Source: Terriglobales bacterium (GTDB taxonomy: Bacteria > Acidobacteriota > Terriglobia > Terriglobales > Acidobacteriaceae). From it: a stretch of DNA of 21,641 nucleotides. This document shows, piece after piece, positions 15,129-21,641 of the stretch. The notes below the pieces were generated by a model that saw only the letters and a program-made list of their open reading frames with translations, was not told the origin of the DNA and ran no database searches. Position 1 is the first letter of the stretch, and each line of letters opens with the position of its first letter. The position numbers and the translations under genes were made by a program. The stretch covers positions 1-21,641 of the forward strand of contig JASHXK010000324.1 of the NCBI GenBank assembly GCA_030043575.1. The letters are read 5' to 3'.

Positions 15129-16508
15129 TTGCGGCAACTATTCGGGACAGATGGAATTCGGGGTGTCGCTGGCGAGTTTCCGCTCGACCAGATGAGCGTT
15201 TTCGCAATTGGCCGGGCACTGGGGCAGCGGCTGGTGGCGCGCCACAAAGCGGCCCGAGTCGTAATCGGGCAGGACACTCGCGAATCGAGTGCCTGGATCA
15301 GCGCCGCTCTGGCAGCTGGTCTGGAGTCGGCTAAACTCAAGGTGGTCAGCGCGGGAGTTCTCACCACGCCCGGCGTCGCTTATCTCACGCGAGCCAACGG
15401 CTTCGCTGCCGGAATCGTAATTTCGGCCTCGCACAATCCTTGGCACGACAATGGTATCAAGGTCTTCGGTGCCGACGGCTATAAGCTTTCGGACGAGCTG
15501 GAACATGAAATCGAGGCCGACATCTTCGCCCACATCGAACAGCTGGTCGCCGCGGTAGCGCACAATGCCGTGCCCGATTGCGGGATGTTGCCAGGCGATA
15601 CCCAGCTTCGGCAGCAATACGCTCACTGGCTGGCAGACTTCGTGGCCGACACCGACTTCAGCAAGTTTCGGGCGCTGGTGGATTGCGCCAACGGGGCCGC
15701 GACCACGATTGCTCCCCTTGTCTTTCGCGAGTGTGGAATTGCGGCCGACTTCCTCCACACAGAGCCCACGGGCCGTAACATCAACGCCGGCTGCGGTGCG
15801 CTTCACCCTGAGCACGTTGCCAAAGCCATCGCGTCGTCCTCGATTAAGTACGATCTCGGGATCACCTTCGACGGCGATGCCGACAGGGCTTTGTTCTCCG
15901 ACACTTCGGGCCGAATTGTGAACGGAGATGCCGTGCTGCTGCTGGCGGCACGCGACATGAAAACCCATGTCCGCCTGCACAACGACATGGTGGTTGCGAC
16001 TACCATGTCCAATATGGGTCTCGAGGCTGCTCTTAAGAGAAGTGGAATCAGCATGTTACGAGCTCCTGTAGGCGACAAGTATGTGCTGGAGCAGATGTTG
16101 CGAACGGGCGCGACGCTGGGTGGCGAGCAATCAGGCCACATCCTCTTCCGCGATATTGATACCACCACCGGCGACGGCATTCTGACCGCGCTACGGGTGC
16201 TTGAAGTAATGGCCCGGACAGGCAAGCCGCTCTCCGAGCTTGTAGCCGACATGAAGGTCTTTCCGCAGGAGATCAAGAACGTCCAAGTGCGAGAAAAGCT
16301 GCCTTTCGAACGACTTACGGCGGTGATGGAGACGATCCGCCGGGCAGAAAGCGAACTGGACGGTAACGGCCGGGTCGTGGTGCGTTACTCCGGAACGGAG
16401 AAGCTCGCCCGCGTGATGATCGAAGCGGAGTCCGAGGCCGAGGTTCGTCGCCATGTCGATGCTATTGCTAACGCCATTCAGCAGGAGATCGGCGTCCGGG
16501 CGTCCTGA
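15129..16508 (+). CDS. glmM: Phosphoglucosamine mutase GlmM
   Basis: This 459-residue enzyme converts glucosamine-6-phosphate to glucosamine-1-phosphate, feeding UDP-GlcNAc for peptidoglycan. The N-terminus LFGTDGIRG (4-12) is diagnostic. The phosphoserine loop is ISASHNPWHDNGIK with catalytic S101, the magnesium loop is DGDAD (248-252), the sugar-binding segment is GGEQSGHI and the phosphate-binding loop is RYSGTEK (from 419). I choose TTG at 15129 because GAGGGG lies just upstream and it gives the family-standard start MRQLFGTDGIRG; a GTG at 15093 would add 12 residues (MRASPVQGSEGR). It closes the cdaA-cdaR-glmM cluster; in Firmicutes GlmM also binds and inhibits CdaA, tying c-di-AMP to wall synthesis. 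Confidence 0.95.
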   Translation: MRQLFGTDGIRGVAGEFPLDQMSVFAIGRALGQRLVARHKAARVVIGQDTRESSAWISAALAAGLESAKLKVVSAGVLTTPGVAYLTRANGFAAGIVISASHNPWHDNGIKVFGADGYKLSDELEHEIEADIFAHIEQLVAAVAHNAVPDCGMLPGDTQLRQQYAHWLADFVADTDFSKFRALVDCANGAATTIAPLVFRECGIAADFLHTEPTGRNINAGCGALHPEHVAKAIASSSIKYDLGITFDGDADRALFSDTSGRIVNGDAVLLLAARDMKTHVRLHNDMVVATTMSNMGLEAALKRSGISMLRAPVGDKYVLEQMLRTGATLGGEQSGHILFRDIDTTTGDGILTALRVLEVMARTGKPLSELVADMKVFPQEIKNVQVREKLPFERLTAVMETIRRAESELDGNGRVVVRYSGTEKLARVMIEAESEAEVRRHVDAIANAIQQEIGVRAS

Positions 16509-16871
16509 GACACCTGACCGAACTCATTAAGAACCAAAGTACTTGCAATGCCTAATTGGTCCGCGCACGGTCGAGTTGACCGGCAGGGATAGTGCTGTTC
16601 GCGGAAGGCAGAGTGCCGCTGCAGGCATTCTTGCGATTGGAATCGTCACCACTTAAGAAGTTGAAAACCGACACTATAGTTTTAAGATCATTCCAAATCG
16701 GGAGGGAAATTGCCTAGAACAATGTCGCAAACGCCTGCACAGGCAAAGCTCCAAAAACACGGCATTTATTGGACTTATCGTGGCATGAGGATTGCACCCA
16801 AAGCCTCAGCCTCTCTCGCTATGGGGCAAATGGGTCTGTACGTGAATTGAACCTAAAGGAGGGTTCGATCC
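16509..16871. other. Intergenic region with regulatory sequence upstream of the PEP-CTERM gene
   Basis: This 363-base gene-free stretch is more AT-rich than its surroundings. It contains the sigma-54-type promoter at 16781-16796, two short inverted repeats upstream of it (CGATTGGAATCG at 16634-16645 and GCCTGCACAGGC at 16733-16744) and a strong Shine-Dalgarno at 16858-16863. No terminator-like hairpin is seen after glmM and no convincing small gene. Confidence 0.6.
16781..16796 (+). promoter_or_regulatory. Sigma-54 (RpoN) -24/-12 promoter of the PEP-CTERM gene
   Basis: TGGCATGAGGATTGCA matches the consensus TGGCACG-N4-TTGCW at every fixed position except one (T for C at position 6), with the GG and GC dinucleotides correctly spaced. 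Transcription would start near 16807, about 65 bases before the start codon. PEP-CTERM genes are known in some bacteria to be under a PrsK/PrsR two-component system acting with RpoN, so the match is biologically sensible. Confidence 0.75.
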
Positions 16872-17522
16872 TTGAAAATGCGTATCGCTTCGCTGTCACT
16901 GCTCGCTCTGTGCCTGACACTGGCGGCTGTTCCGGCTATGGCGCAGACAGTCTATAGCAACGGACCAATCAACGGGAACACCGATGCTTGGACCATCAAC
17001 TTCGGCTTCGTTGTCAGCGACACATTCAATGTCACTGGCACCAGCACGATCACCGGCGGCTCTTTCGGAATGTGGCTGTTTGAAGGCGACACTCTGACCT
17101 CGGCGGAACTGTCCATCACCTCGGGTGAGAACAGCGGCACCACCTACTACAATCAGACCGTCAACTTCACGCAGAGCGGTTGCAGCACTAACGGCTTCGG
17201 CTTTAACGTCTGCACCGAGAGCACCACGTTCAACGGTCCGACGCTCAATTCCGGCACCTACTGGCTGAACCTGCAGAACGCCAGCGTACCCAGCGGCGAT
17301 CCGATCTACTGGGACGAGAACTCCGGTCCGTCTTCGGCCTCGGAGAACACCGTAGGATCGATTCCTTCGGAGTCGTTCACGGTTCTGGGCAGCACCAGCA
17401 CCACCACGACCACCAGCACCTCGACCAGCACCACGACCTCGGTTCCTGAGCCCAGCAGCATCATGCTGTTCGGTTCTGGCATCCTCGGCCTGGCTGGCGT
17501 GCTGCGTCGCAAGCTGTTCTAA
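16872..17522 (+). CDS. PEP-CTERM sorting domain protein
   Basis: This 216-residue exported protein has a signal peptide at 1-24 (MKMRIASLSLLALCLTLAAVPAMA, cleaved before Q25). A Gly/Ser/Thr/Asn-rich, probably beta-sheet body runs to about 170. A 17-residue Ser/Thr-only linker follows (174-190). The tail (191-216) is a textbook PEP-CTERM signal: VPEPSS, a hydrophobic helix IMLFGSGILGLAGV and the basic end LRRKLF. Such proteins are recognised by an exosortase, cleaved and released or anchored with surface polysaccharide; none is encoded in this window. GGAGGG (16858-16863) lies 8 bases before the TTG at 16872 and 14 before the ATG at 16878, so TTG is preferred. The body contains two cysteines (CSTNGFGFNVC) that may form a disulfide. 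Function of the body is unknown. Confidence 0.88.
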   Translation: MKMRIASLSLLALCLTLAAVPAMAQTVYSNGPINGNTDAWTINFGFVVSDTFNVTGTSTITGGSFGMWLFEGDTLTSAELSITSGENSGTTYYNQTVNFTQSGCSTNGFGFNVCTESTTFNGPTLNSGTYWLNLQNASVPSGDPIYWDENSGPSSASENTVGSIPSESFTVLGSTSTTTTTSTSTSTTTSVPEPSSIMLFGSGILGLAGVLRRKLF

Positions 17523-17555
17523 TTTCAACCGACCCTTCCCCCAGGTCATTTCTCG

Positions 17556-17588
17556 AAGCCGGAGCCCAGTGCTCCGGCTTTATTTCTT
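17556..17588 (+). terminator. Rho-independent terminator after the PEP-CTERM gene
   Basis: AAGCCGGAGC (17556-17565) and GCTCCGGCTT (17571-17580) are perfect 10-base complements around a 5-base loop, followed by TATTTCTT. It lies 34 bases after the stop codon and would end plus-strand transcription before the convergent minus-strand genes. Confidence 0.9.
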
Positions 17589-17703
17589 GCCTTTCATTCC
17601 CGAACCAGGGCCAATTGCCTTATCCATCCTGCACGCTGCGTGCGGCGGGAACTTCGCTTCGCAAATTGCCGGATCCAAATAGGCATCGTAAGGAAAGTGG
17701 GGC

Positions 17704-19041
17704 TCAGCGATTGTGAATGGAATCGTTAACCCAATGGAAGCCGCGATTGATGAGCAAGAACTGAGACGGATCGGAAAGATCCACGCGGTGGAGGCTGGCG
17801 GATACCGTCCGGCCGTCGAACTTCCCATCCAGCGTGATGTGATCCCATTGCGGCTGGCTCAGCGTGAATACACCATCGACCGTAGTTGAGCCCGGCCTGG
17901 TGAAGCCGAAGCTTCGTAGTTCGGGATCGAGCTTGAGATCATATTCCTGCAAGGAGCCGTTCATGGGCTGAATCGTGAGCAGATCAGCGTTGTCGAAGAT
18001 CACGCGATTCCAGCGCTCCGTGTCGGTAAGCATGGCGGGATGCGGCACGCCATCAATAGCAAATTGCTCCACTGTCCAAATGCCGCGAATCGGCGCAGGC
18101 AGGTGAGTCGCAGCTTTCACCGAGTCCAGATACGCTTCCTTGCCGCTCAGGAAAATCACCAGAATGCCGAAGACAAACTGCAGCAGCAGAGCGGCAAAGT
18201 TAAACTGCCTGTCCTTAAACAGCGGCACCTCTTCTACGGCTTCGGCACGGCGATTGAACACGAATACGTTGGCCAGACGCCGAAAATCCGGCAGCAAAAG
18301 GAACAGGCAGAAGATCACCAGGTGAATGGAATAGATTTTTCGCGGAACGTCGTAGCCCAGATTCAAGAGCAGGACGTTGCTCATCATGCCAAAGCTGACG
18401 ATGGCACCCAGCGCGGTGAAGCGCGGCACAAACAGCAGCACGACACCCAGCGTTTCGCCGATGCCTCCCGCCAGGCTGTAGAACCTCGATTCGCCCATGA
18501 AGGTCCACAGCAAGCCCATCGGCGATGTCTGTCCGAAAGTATCCACCAGCTTGGCTAACGGCGGTTCGGGAAACTGCGACCAGAAAATCTTCTTCAGCCC
18601 GTAGCCAATCATCGCGGCGCCCACCGTAAGACGCATCAGCAATCGCAGCCACGCGTAGAGCTGCCGATACTCAAGCCGCTTGCGGTCCAGCACCGACCAG
18701 ATGACGGTCAGGACAGCGGCCAGGACAAAGATGCAGACGATCAGGACGTAATCGTAAAGTTCGTCGCCGCTGCCGTTGGCGACCTCCGCAAAGCTGCCCT
18801 GCAGGTGAAGCACGTTCGCTCCCACCCAGGGGACAACCTGATGCCACATGGAAACCCAGAGGTCGCGAAAGGGAGTGCTGATGGTTCGCTCCTGCAGGCC
18901 GAGCGCGCCCACCGCTCCCGGCGCAATCCACAGCAGGAAATACGAGAACGCGAAGCGAAATCCAACGCGGGTGGCCAGGGACCAGCGTGGCAGGCCTGGT
19001 GCCGAAACGGTTACGGTTTCCTGCTGCGGCTGCGATATCAT
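17704..19041 (-). CDS. DoxX-like polytopic membrane protein with uncharacterised C-terminal domain (paralogue 2)
   Basis: I do not recognise an assigned function. The 445-residue product has several membrane helices between about 20 and 300. The central part (about 140-260) resembles the DoxX/SURF4-like fold: SPMGLLWTFMG, then AGGIGETLGVVLLFVPRFTALGA and YDVPRKIYSIHLVIFCLFLLLPDFRRL. Residues 318-445 form a soluble, beta-rich-looking domain that starts IWTVEQFAIDG, contains MLTDTERWNRVIFD and ends in HRVDLSDPSQFLLINRGFHWV. It is a clear paralogue of the neighbouring gene at 19082-20404 along its whole length. The ATG at 19041 follows GAGGG at 5 bases; TTG at 19044 is an alternative. The 37-base gap to the upstream paralogue suggests one transcript. 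DoxX-like proteins are often tied to redox or quinone chemistry, but nothing here proves that. Confidence 0.75.
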   Translation of the reverse strand: MISQPQQETVTVSAPGLPRWSLATRVGFRFAFSYFLLWIAPGAVGALGLQERTISTPFRDLWVSMWHQVVPWVGANVLHLQGSFAEVANGSGDELYDYVLIVCIFVLAAVLTVIWSVLDRKRLEYRQLYAWLRLLMRLTVGAAMIGYGLKKIFWSQFPEPPLAKLVDTFGQTSPMGLLWTFMGESRFYSLAGGIGETLGVVLLFVPRFTALGAIVSFGMMSNVLLLNLGYDVPRKIYSIHLVIFCLFLLLPDFRRLANVFVFNRRAEAVEEVPLFKDRQFNFAALLLQFVFGILVIFLSGKEAYLDSVKAATHLPAPIRGIWTVEQFAIDGVPHPAMLTDTERWNRVIFDNADLLTIQPMNGSLQEYDLKLDPELRSFGFTRPGSTTVDGVFTLSQPQWDHITLDGKFDGRTVSASLHRVDLSDPSQFLLINRGFHWVNDSIHNR

Positions 19042-19081
19042 CAACGCCCTCTTGCCCAGGCGATCTCCATTATCGACTGGG

Positions 19082-20404
19082 TCAGCGGTTGTGGGGGTAG
19101 GCAGTGACCCAATGGAATCCGCGATTGATCAGCAGGAATTTTACTGGATCGGACATATCCACCCGGTCGAGATGGGCCGATACTGGATGCTGGCCCCATC
19201 GTCCCTCGAACGTAATCTTGTCCGGGTGAGTCGTGTCATACGTGAGGCGTGCGTTCCACGTGGGATTCGATGTATCCCAAAGCGTAATCCACTTGTTACC
19301 CGTGTCCAGTTGAAGGAAGTAGCTCTTAAGCGTCCCGTCCATGGCCTGAACGGTCACCACCTGCGGAGCATCGAAGATGACGCGCTGCCAGCGATCGGTG
19401 TCGGTCAGCAGAGGCGGCCGGGGATTGTTGTCGAAGCTGAAATCGGTGACCGACCAGATGCCGCGAAAAGGCGCTTGGATATAAGTTTCGTTCTTGATCT
19501 GGTCCTTGTGCGCCTGGACCAAAGCCCCTGACAAGGCGACCACTCCGATCAGTAATTGCAGCGCCAGCACACAGTAGTTCAGCTTTCTGTCGCGGAAGAC
19601 CTTACCCGAAGGGGTGAGCTGTGTCTTGCGGTTCAGGATGAAAAAATCCAGCAGGCGCCGCATGTCTGGCAGTAATAGGAACAGGCAGAACAGGATCAGG
19701 TGGATGGAATAAATCTTTCTGGGCACGTCGTAGAAGATGTTCAGCATGAGGACGTTGCCCATCATTCCCAGGGTGATCAGAGCGCCCAAGGTGGTGAGAC
19801 TGGGAACGATGAGCAGCAAGCCTCCCGCCATCTCGCCCACGCCGCCCATGAAGCTGTAGCCGCGCGACATCCCCATGAATGCCCAGAGCAATCCCATCGG
19901 CGAGGTGCGACTGTAGCTGTCGACATAACGCCACAACGCCGGCGCAGCGAACTGCATGCGATATAGCTTGTCGGCGCCATAAATAATCATGGCCACGGCG
20001 ATCGACATGCGAACGAAGATCCGCAGCCATTGATACAGCACCTCATAATTCGTACGCTTGCGGTCAAGCCAGGACCAGATGGCAGCCGCGATCACGGCAG
20101 TCACAAAAATGCAGAAGACCAGTACATAGTCATAGATCTGGTCTCCGCTGCCGTTGGCGACCTCCGTGTAGTCGCCGCTGATGTGAAGAATGTTTGTTCC
20201 TACCCAGGGCACTACCGCGTGCCACATATCACGGATAGGGTTGTTGTATTTGACGAAGGCGCCGAGCGAACCCACGGATTTGGGGTAGACGTAGAGCAGG
20301 AAGTAGCAGAAGAAGAAGCGAAAGACGATGCGGGTCGGCAGTGACCAGTGCGGCGCCATCTCCGGGGACGAAACCGGGGTGTCCCGCTGCAACTGCGGTA
20401 TCAT
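19082..20404 (-). CDS. DoxX-like polytopic membrane protein with uncharacterised C-terminal domain (paralogue 1)
   Basis: This 440-residue protein has the same architecture as its neighbour. A first helix lies near residues 25-47 and is followed by PWVGTNILHISGDYTEVANGSGDQIYDY, shared almost residue for residue with the paralogue. A DoxX-like central region follows (SPMGLLWAFMGMSRGYS, MGGVGEMAGGLLLIVPSLTTLGA, YDVPRKIYSIHLILFCLFLLLPDMRRL). The C-terminal soluble domain runs from FRGIWSVTDFSFD to HLDRVDMSDPVKFLLINRGFHWV. The frame is open upstream to 20527, but the extra 41 residues are not paralogue-like; the ATG at 20404, with GAGGG 4 bases upstream, gives MIPQLQRDTP, matching the neighbour's MISQPQQETV. 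It is the first gene of a two-gene minus-strand operon. Function is unknown. Confidence 0.75.
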   Translation of the reverse strand: MIPQLQRDTPVSSPEMAPHWSLPTRIVFRFFFCYFLLYVYPKSVGSLGAFVKYNNPIRDMWHAVVPWVGTNILHISGDYTEVANGSGDQIYDYVLVFCIFVTAVIAAAIWSWLDRKRTNYEVLYQWLRIFVRMSIAVAMIIYGADKLYRMQFAAPALWRYVDSYSRTSPMGLLWAFMGMSRGYSFMGGVGEMAGGLLLIVPSLTTLGALITLGMMGNVLMLNIFYDVPRKIYSIHLILFCLFLLLPDMRRLLDFFILNRKTQLTPSGKVFRDRKLNYCVLALQLLIGVVALSGALVQAHKDQIKNETYIQAPFRGIWSVTDFSFDNNPRPPLLTDTDRWQRVIFDAPQVVTVQAMDGTLKSYFLQLDTGNKWITLWDTSNPTWNARLTYDTTHPDKITFEGRWGQHPVSAHLDRVDMSDPVKFLLINRGFHWVTAYPHNR

Positions 20405-20548
20405 GAGGCCCTCGTATGAAAGCGGGTTTTCCTTTTGGCCGCGCGAGAACGATGGAATTGACGCGGAGCCTAAGCTGAGGCATTTTCGCGCGAATGGAGC
20501 GTTTGTGCAACCAAACCCTCCCCACAATTGATGTATCCGTGCTTCTTG

Positions 20549-20681
20549 GAAAGGGCGCGCCTTAAGGCGCGCCGTCGAGCATCGCTTCCGGCCCGGCTTT
20601 AGCCGCTGAGGGTCGAACCCTAAGGCCTAAAGGCAATTCCTTGGCGGCACCGAAGCGGCACGGCTGAAGCCGCGCCCTTTC
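20549..20681. repeat. Palindrome-rich element with 11-base terminal inverted repeats
   Basis: The ends are perfect inverted repeats, GAAAGGGCGCG (20549-20559) and CGCGCCCTTTC (20671-20681). Inside are a perfect 20-base palindrome at 20554-20573 (GGCGCGCC, TTAA, GGCGCGCC), AGGGT/ACCCT and CGGCT/AGCCG stems. No coding sequence is supported. It looks like a MITE/REP-type non-coding repeat; target-site duplication is not evident. Confidence 0.6.
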
Positions 20682-20765
20682 AAAGAAAAGGAAATTCTCG
20701 AATCCGCGGAAGGGCCCGGTTGGGCAAGAGCGTCACGACTCCTGAGGGCCGAAATTTCCACCTGG

Positions 20766-21641
20766 TCAAGGCACCCGTCGCGCAGCCAGAGCCCGCAGCT
20801 TTTTCGATTTCGCGTAGGCCTCCACAGACTGCTGAATCTCGCCTTCATCGCGATAGGCGATGGCCATGTTCTGAAACGCCTTCGCCTGTTCCAGCGGATC
20901 GTCCATCTCCACAAGAGCGGCCTTGTATCGCCGAATCGCTTCAGGCAGGTTGCCGGTGGCCTGTTCATAAAGCGCAATTGCGAGATTGCTGCCGGCATCG
21001 GTCGGATTGATGGCGGCCGCGGCCCTATAGTGAGCCATGGCTTCGTCGTGATGTCCCTGGTTCAGCAGAATGCCCGCGACCATGTCTTCGGCGACCCAAT
21101 TGTCCTTGGTAACCTGTTCAGCGTGCGACCACAATGTCAAATTGTCACCCCAGTAGCCGATCTGCCGATGAGTAACGATCGCTAGTACCAGCAGGACTGC
21201 AAGGCTCACACTGGGCAACGCAGCCTTGGGCAGATGGCGTTCCCGCGCCGCGTCAGCGGCGCCCCAGCAGATGAGAAGAAACAGCCCGACAAACGACTGG
21301 TACGCGTAGCGGTCCGCCAGCGCCTGCCGGCCGACCTGGACGAAGCCGATCGTCGGAACCAGCGTGACCAGGAACCAGAACCACCCCACCGGCAGATAGC
21401 GGTAGCGCCGCCCGACGATCACCAATGCGGTGATCGCCAGCAGCAGCAAGCCGGCCACAACAACCTGCCATAGCCGCAGAGAGTCGCCCGGATGAAGGTA
21501 CATAATCGCAAGCTTCGATGGCCACAGGGCCTTCCCGATGTAGCGAACGTAGGCGACGATAGCGTTTCCGCCTCTGATCCAGGTCGAGTACTGCCACTGG
21601 TGCGGCCGGCCGACGCGTTGCGCTTTCATTGTTACCAGCGC
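20766..21641 (-). CDS. TMTC-like membrane protein with C-terminal TPR repeats, 5' end missing
   Basis: The frame is open to the right edge (GCG CTG GTA ACA before an internal ATG at 21629), so 291 residues of a longer protein are present. The visible part begins in a membrane region: WIRGGNAIVAYVRYIGKALWPSKLAIMYLHPG is typical of bacterial TMTC/TPR membrane proteins, which have a GT-C-like N-terminal half. Four hydrophobic segments follow, with the family-like LADRYAYQSFVGLFLL motif. About three TPR units then make up the C-terminal half (VAGILLNQGHHDEAMAHYRAAAAINP; LAIALYEQATGNLPEAIRRYKAAL; MAIAYRDEGEIQQSVEAYAKSKKL). Family members are predicted membrane glycosyltransferases or scaffold proteins; the catalytic half lies outside the window. 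The gene ends 85 bases beyond the palindromic element. Confidence 0.8.
   Translation of the reverse strand, partial: ALVTMKAQRVGRPHQWQYSTWIRGGNAIVAYVRYIGKALWPSKLAIMYLHPGDSLRLWQVVVAGLLLLAITALVIVGRRYRYLPVGWFWFLVTLVPTIGFVQVGRQALADRYAYQSFVGLFLLICWGAADAARERHLPKAALPSVSLAVLLVLAIVTHRQIGYWGDNLTLWSHAEQVTKDNWVAEDMVAGILLNQGHHDEAMAHYRAAAAINPTDAGSNLAIALYEQATGNLPEAIRRYKAALVEMDDPLEQAKAFQNMAIAYRDEGEIQQSVEAYAKSKKLRALAARRVP

Noticed and set aside
17399..17448. ACC/AGC-rich simple repeat as a possible CRISPR or tandem DNA repeat
   Set aside because: It encodes the Ser/Thr linker of the PEP-CTERM protein in frame; there are no spacers or regular repeat units.
16896..17549. Minus-strand 217-codon open frame antisense to the PEP-CTERM gene
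   Set aside because: The plus strand has a clear signal peptide, PEP-CTERM tail, Shine-Dalgarno, promoter and terminator; the antisense product is Gly/Arg-rich without domains.
1..21641. Possible defence, phage or mobile-element island
   Set aside because: No transposase, integrase, toxin-antitoxin, restriction or nuclease-effector gene is recognisable; the genes are metabolic, transport and envelope functions.

Overview
The window is GC-rich chromosomal DNA and looks like an Acidobacteriota (Terriglobia-type) genome. This assignment is inference. It rests on the gene mixture (PEP-CTERM protein with a sigma-54-type promoter, a cdaA-cdaR-glmM cluster, a TMTC-like membrane/TPR protein, SpoIIE-type phosphatase, DUF2905 protein) and on short heptameric intergenic repeats. 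No rRNA, tRNA, CRISPR array, transposase or phage gene is visible.

Layout. Bases 1-483 (minus strand) hold the start of a secreted YbaY/YscW-type protein that runs off the left edge into a probable META domain. A plus-strand block follows: an M20 metallopeptidase (621-1625), a K+-channel-like protein with a long charged coiled-coil tail (1670-2440), a SulP anion transporter overlapping it by 4 bases (2437-4146) and a GH13 family enzyme (4178-5650). Two minus-strand genes come next: a GT39/PMT-like membrane glycosyltransferase (5658-7142) and a HAMP-SpoIIE PP2C phosphatase (7175-9355). Bases 9538-16508 are a plus-strand housekeeping run: thioredoxin reductase, purine nucleoside phosphorylase, DUF2905 protein, XseA, CdaA, CdaR and GlmM. 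A 363-base gap then carries a near-consensus -24/-12 promoter in front of a PEP-CTERM protein (16872-17522), which ends in a strong terminator. The right end is minus strand: two tandem paralogous DoxX-like membrane proteins with an uncharacterised C-terminal domain (17704-19041 and 19082-20404), a palindrome-rich repeat of about 130 bases, and the C-terminal part of a TMTC-like TPR protein cut by the right edge.

How the genes work together. CdaA (c-di-AMP synthesis), its regulator CdaR and GlmM (glucosamine-1-phosphate, entry to peptidoglycan precursors) are a well-known functional triad. The channel and SulP transporter look translationally coupled, which suggests linked ion handling. The PEP-CTERM protein is probably exported and processed by an exosortase encoded elsewhere, under RpoN control. 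The strongest leads are the sigma-54/PEP-CTERM unit, the channel-SulP pair, the duplicated DoxX-like proteins, and three non-coding repeat structures (inverted heptamer arrays, the 20549-20681 palindromic element, and competing hairpins before trxB). I see no convincing wholly new multi-gene system such as a defence island.
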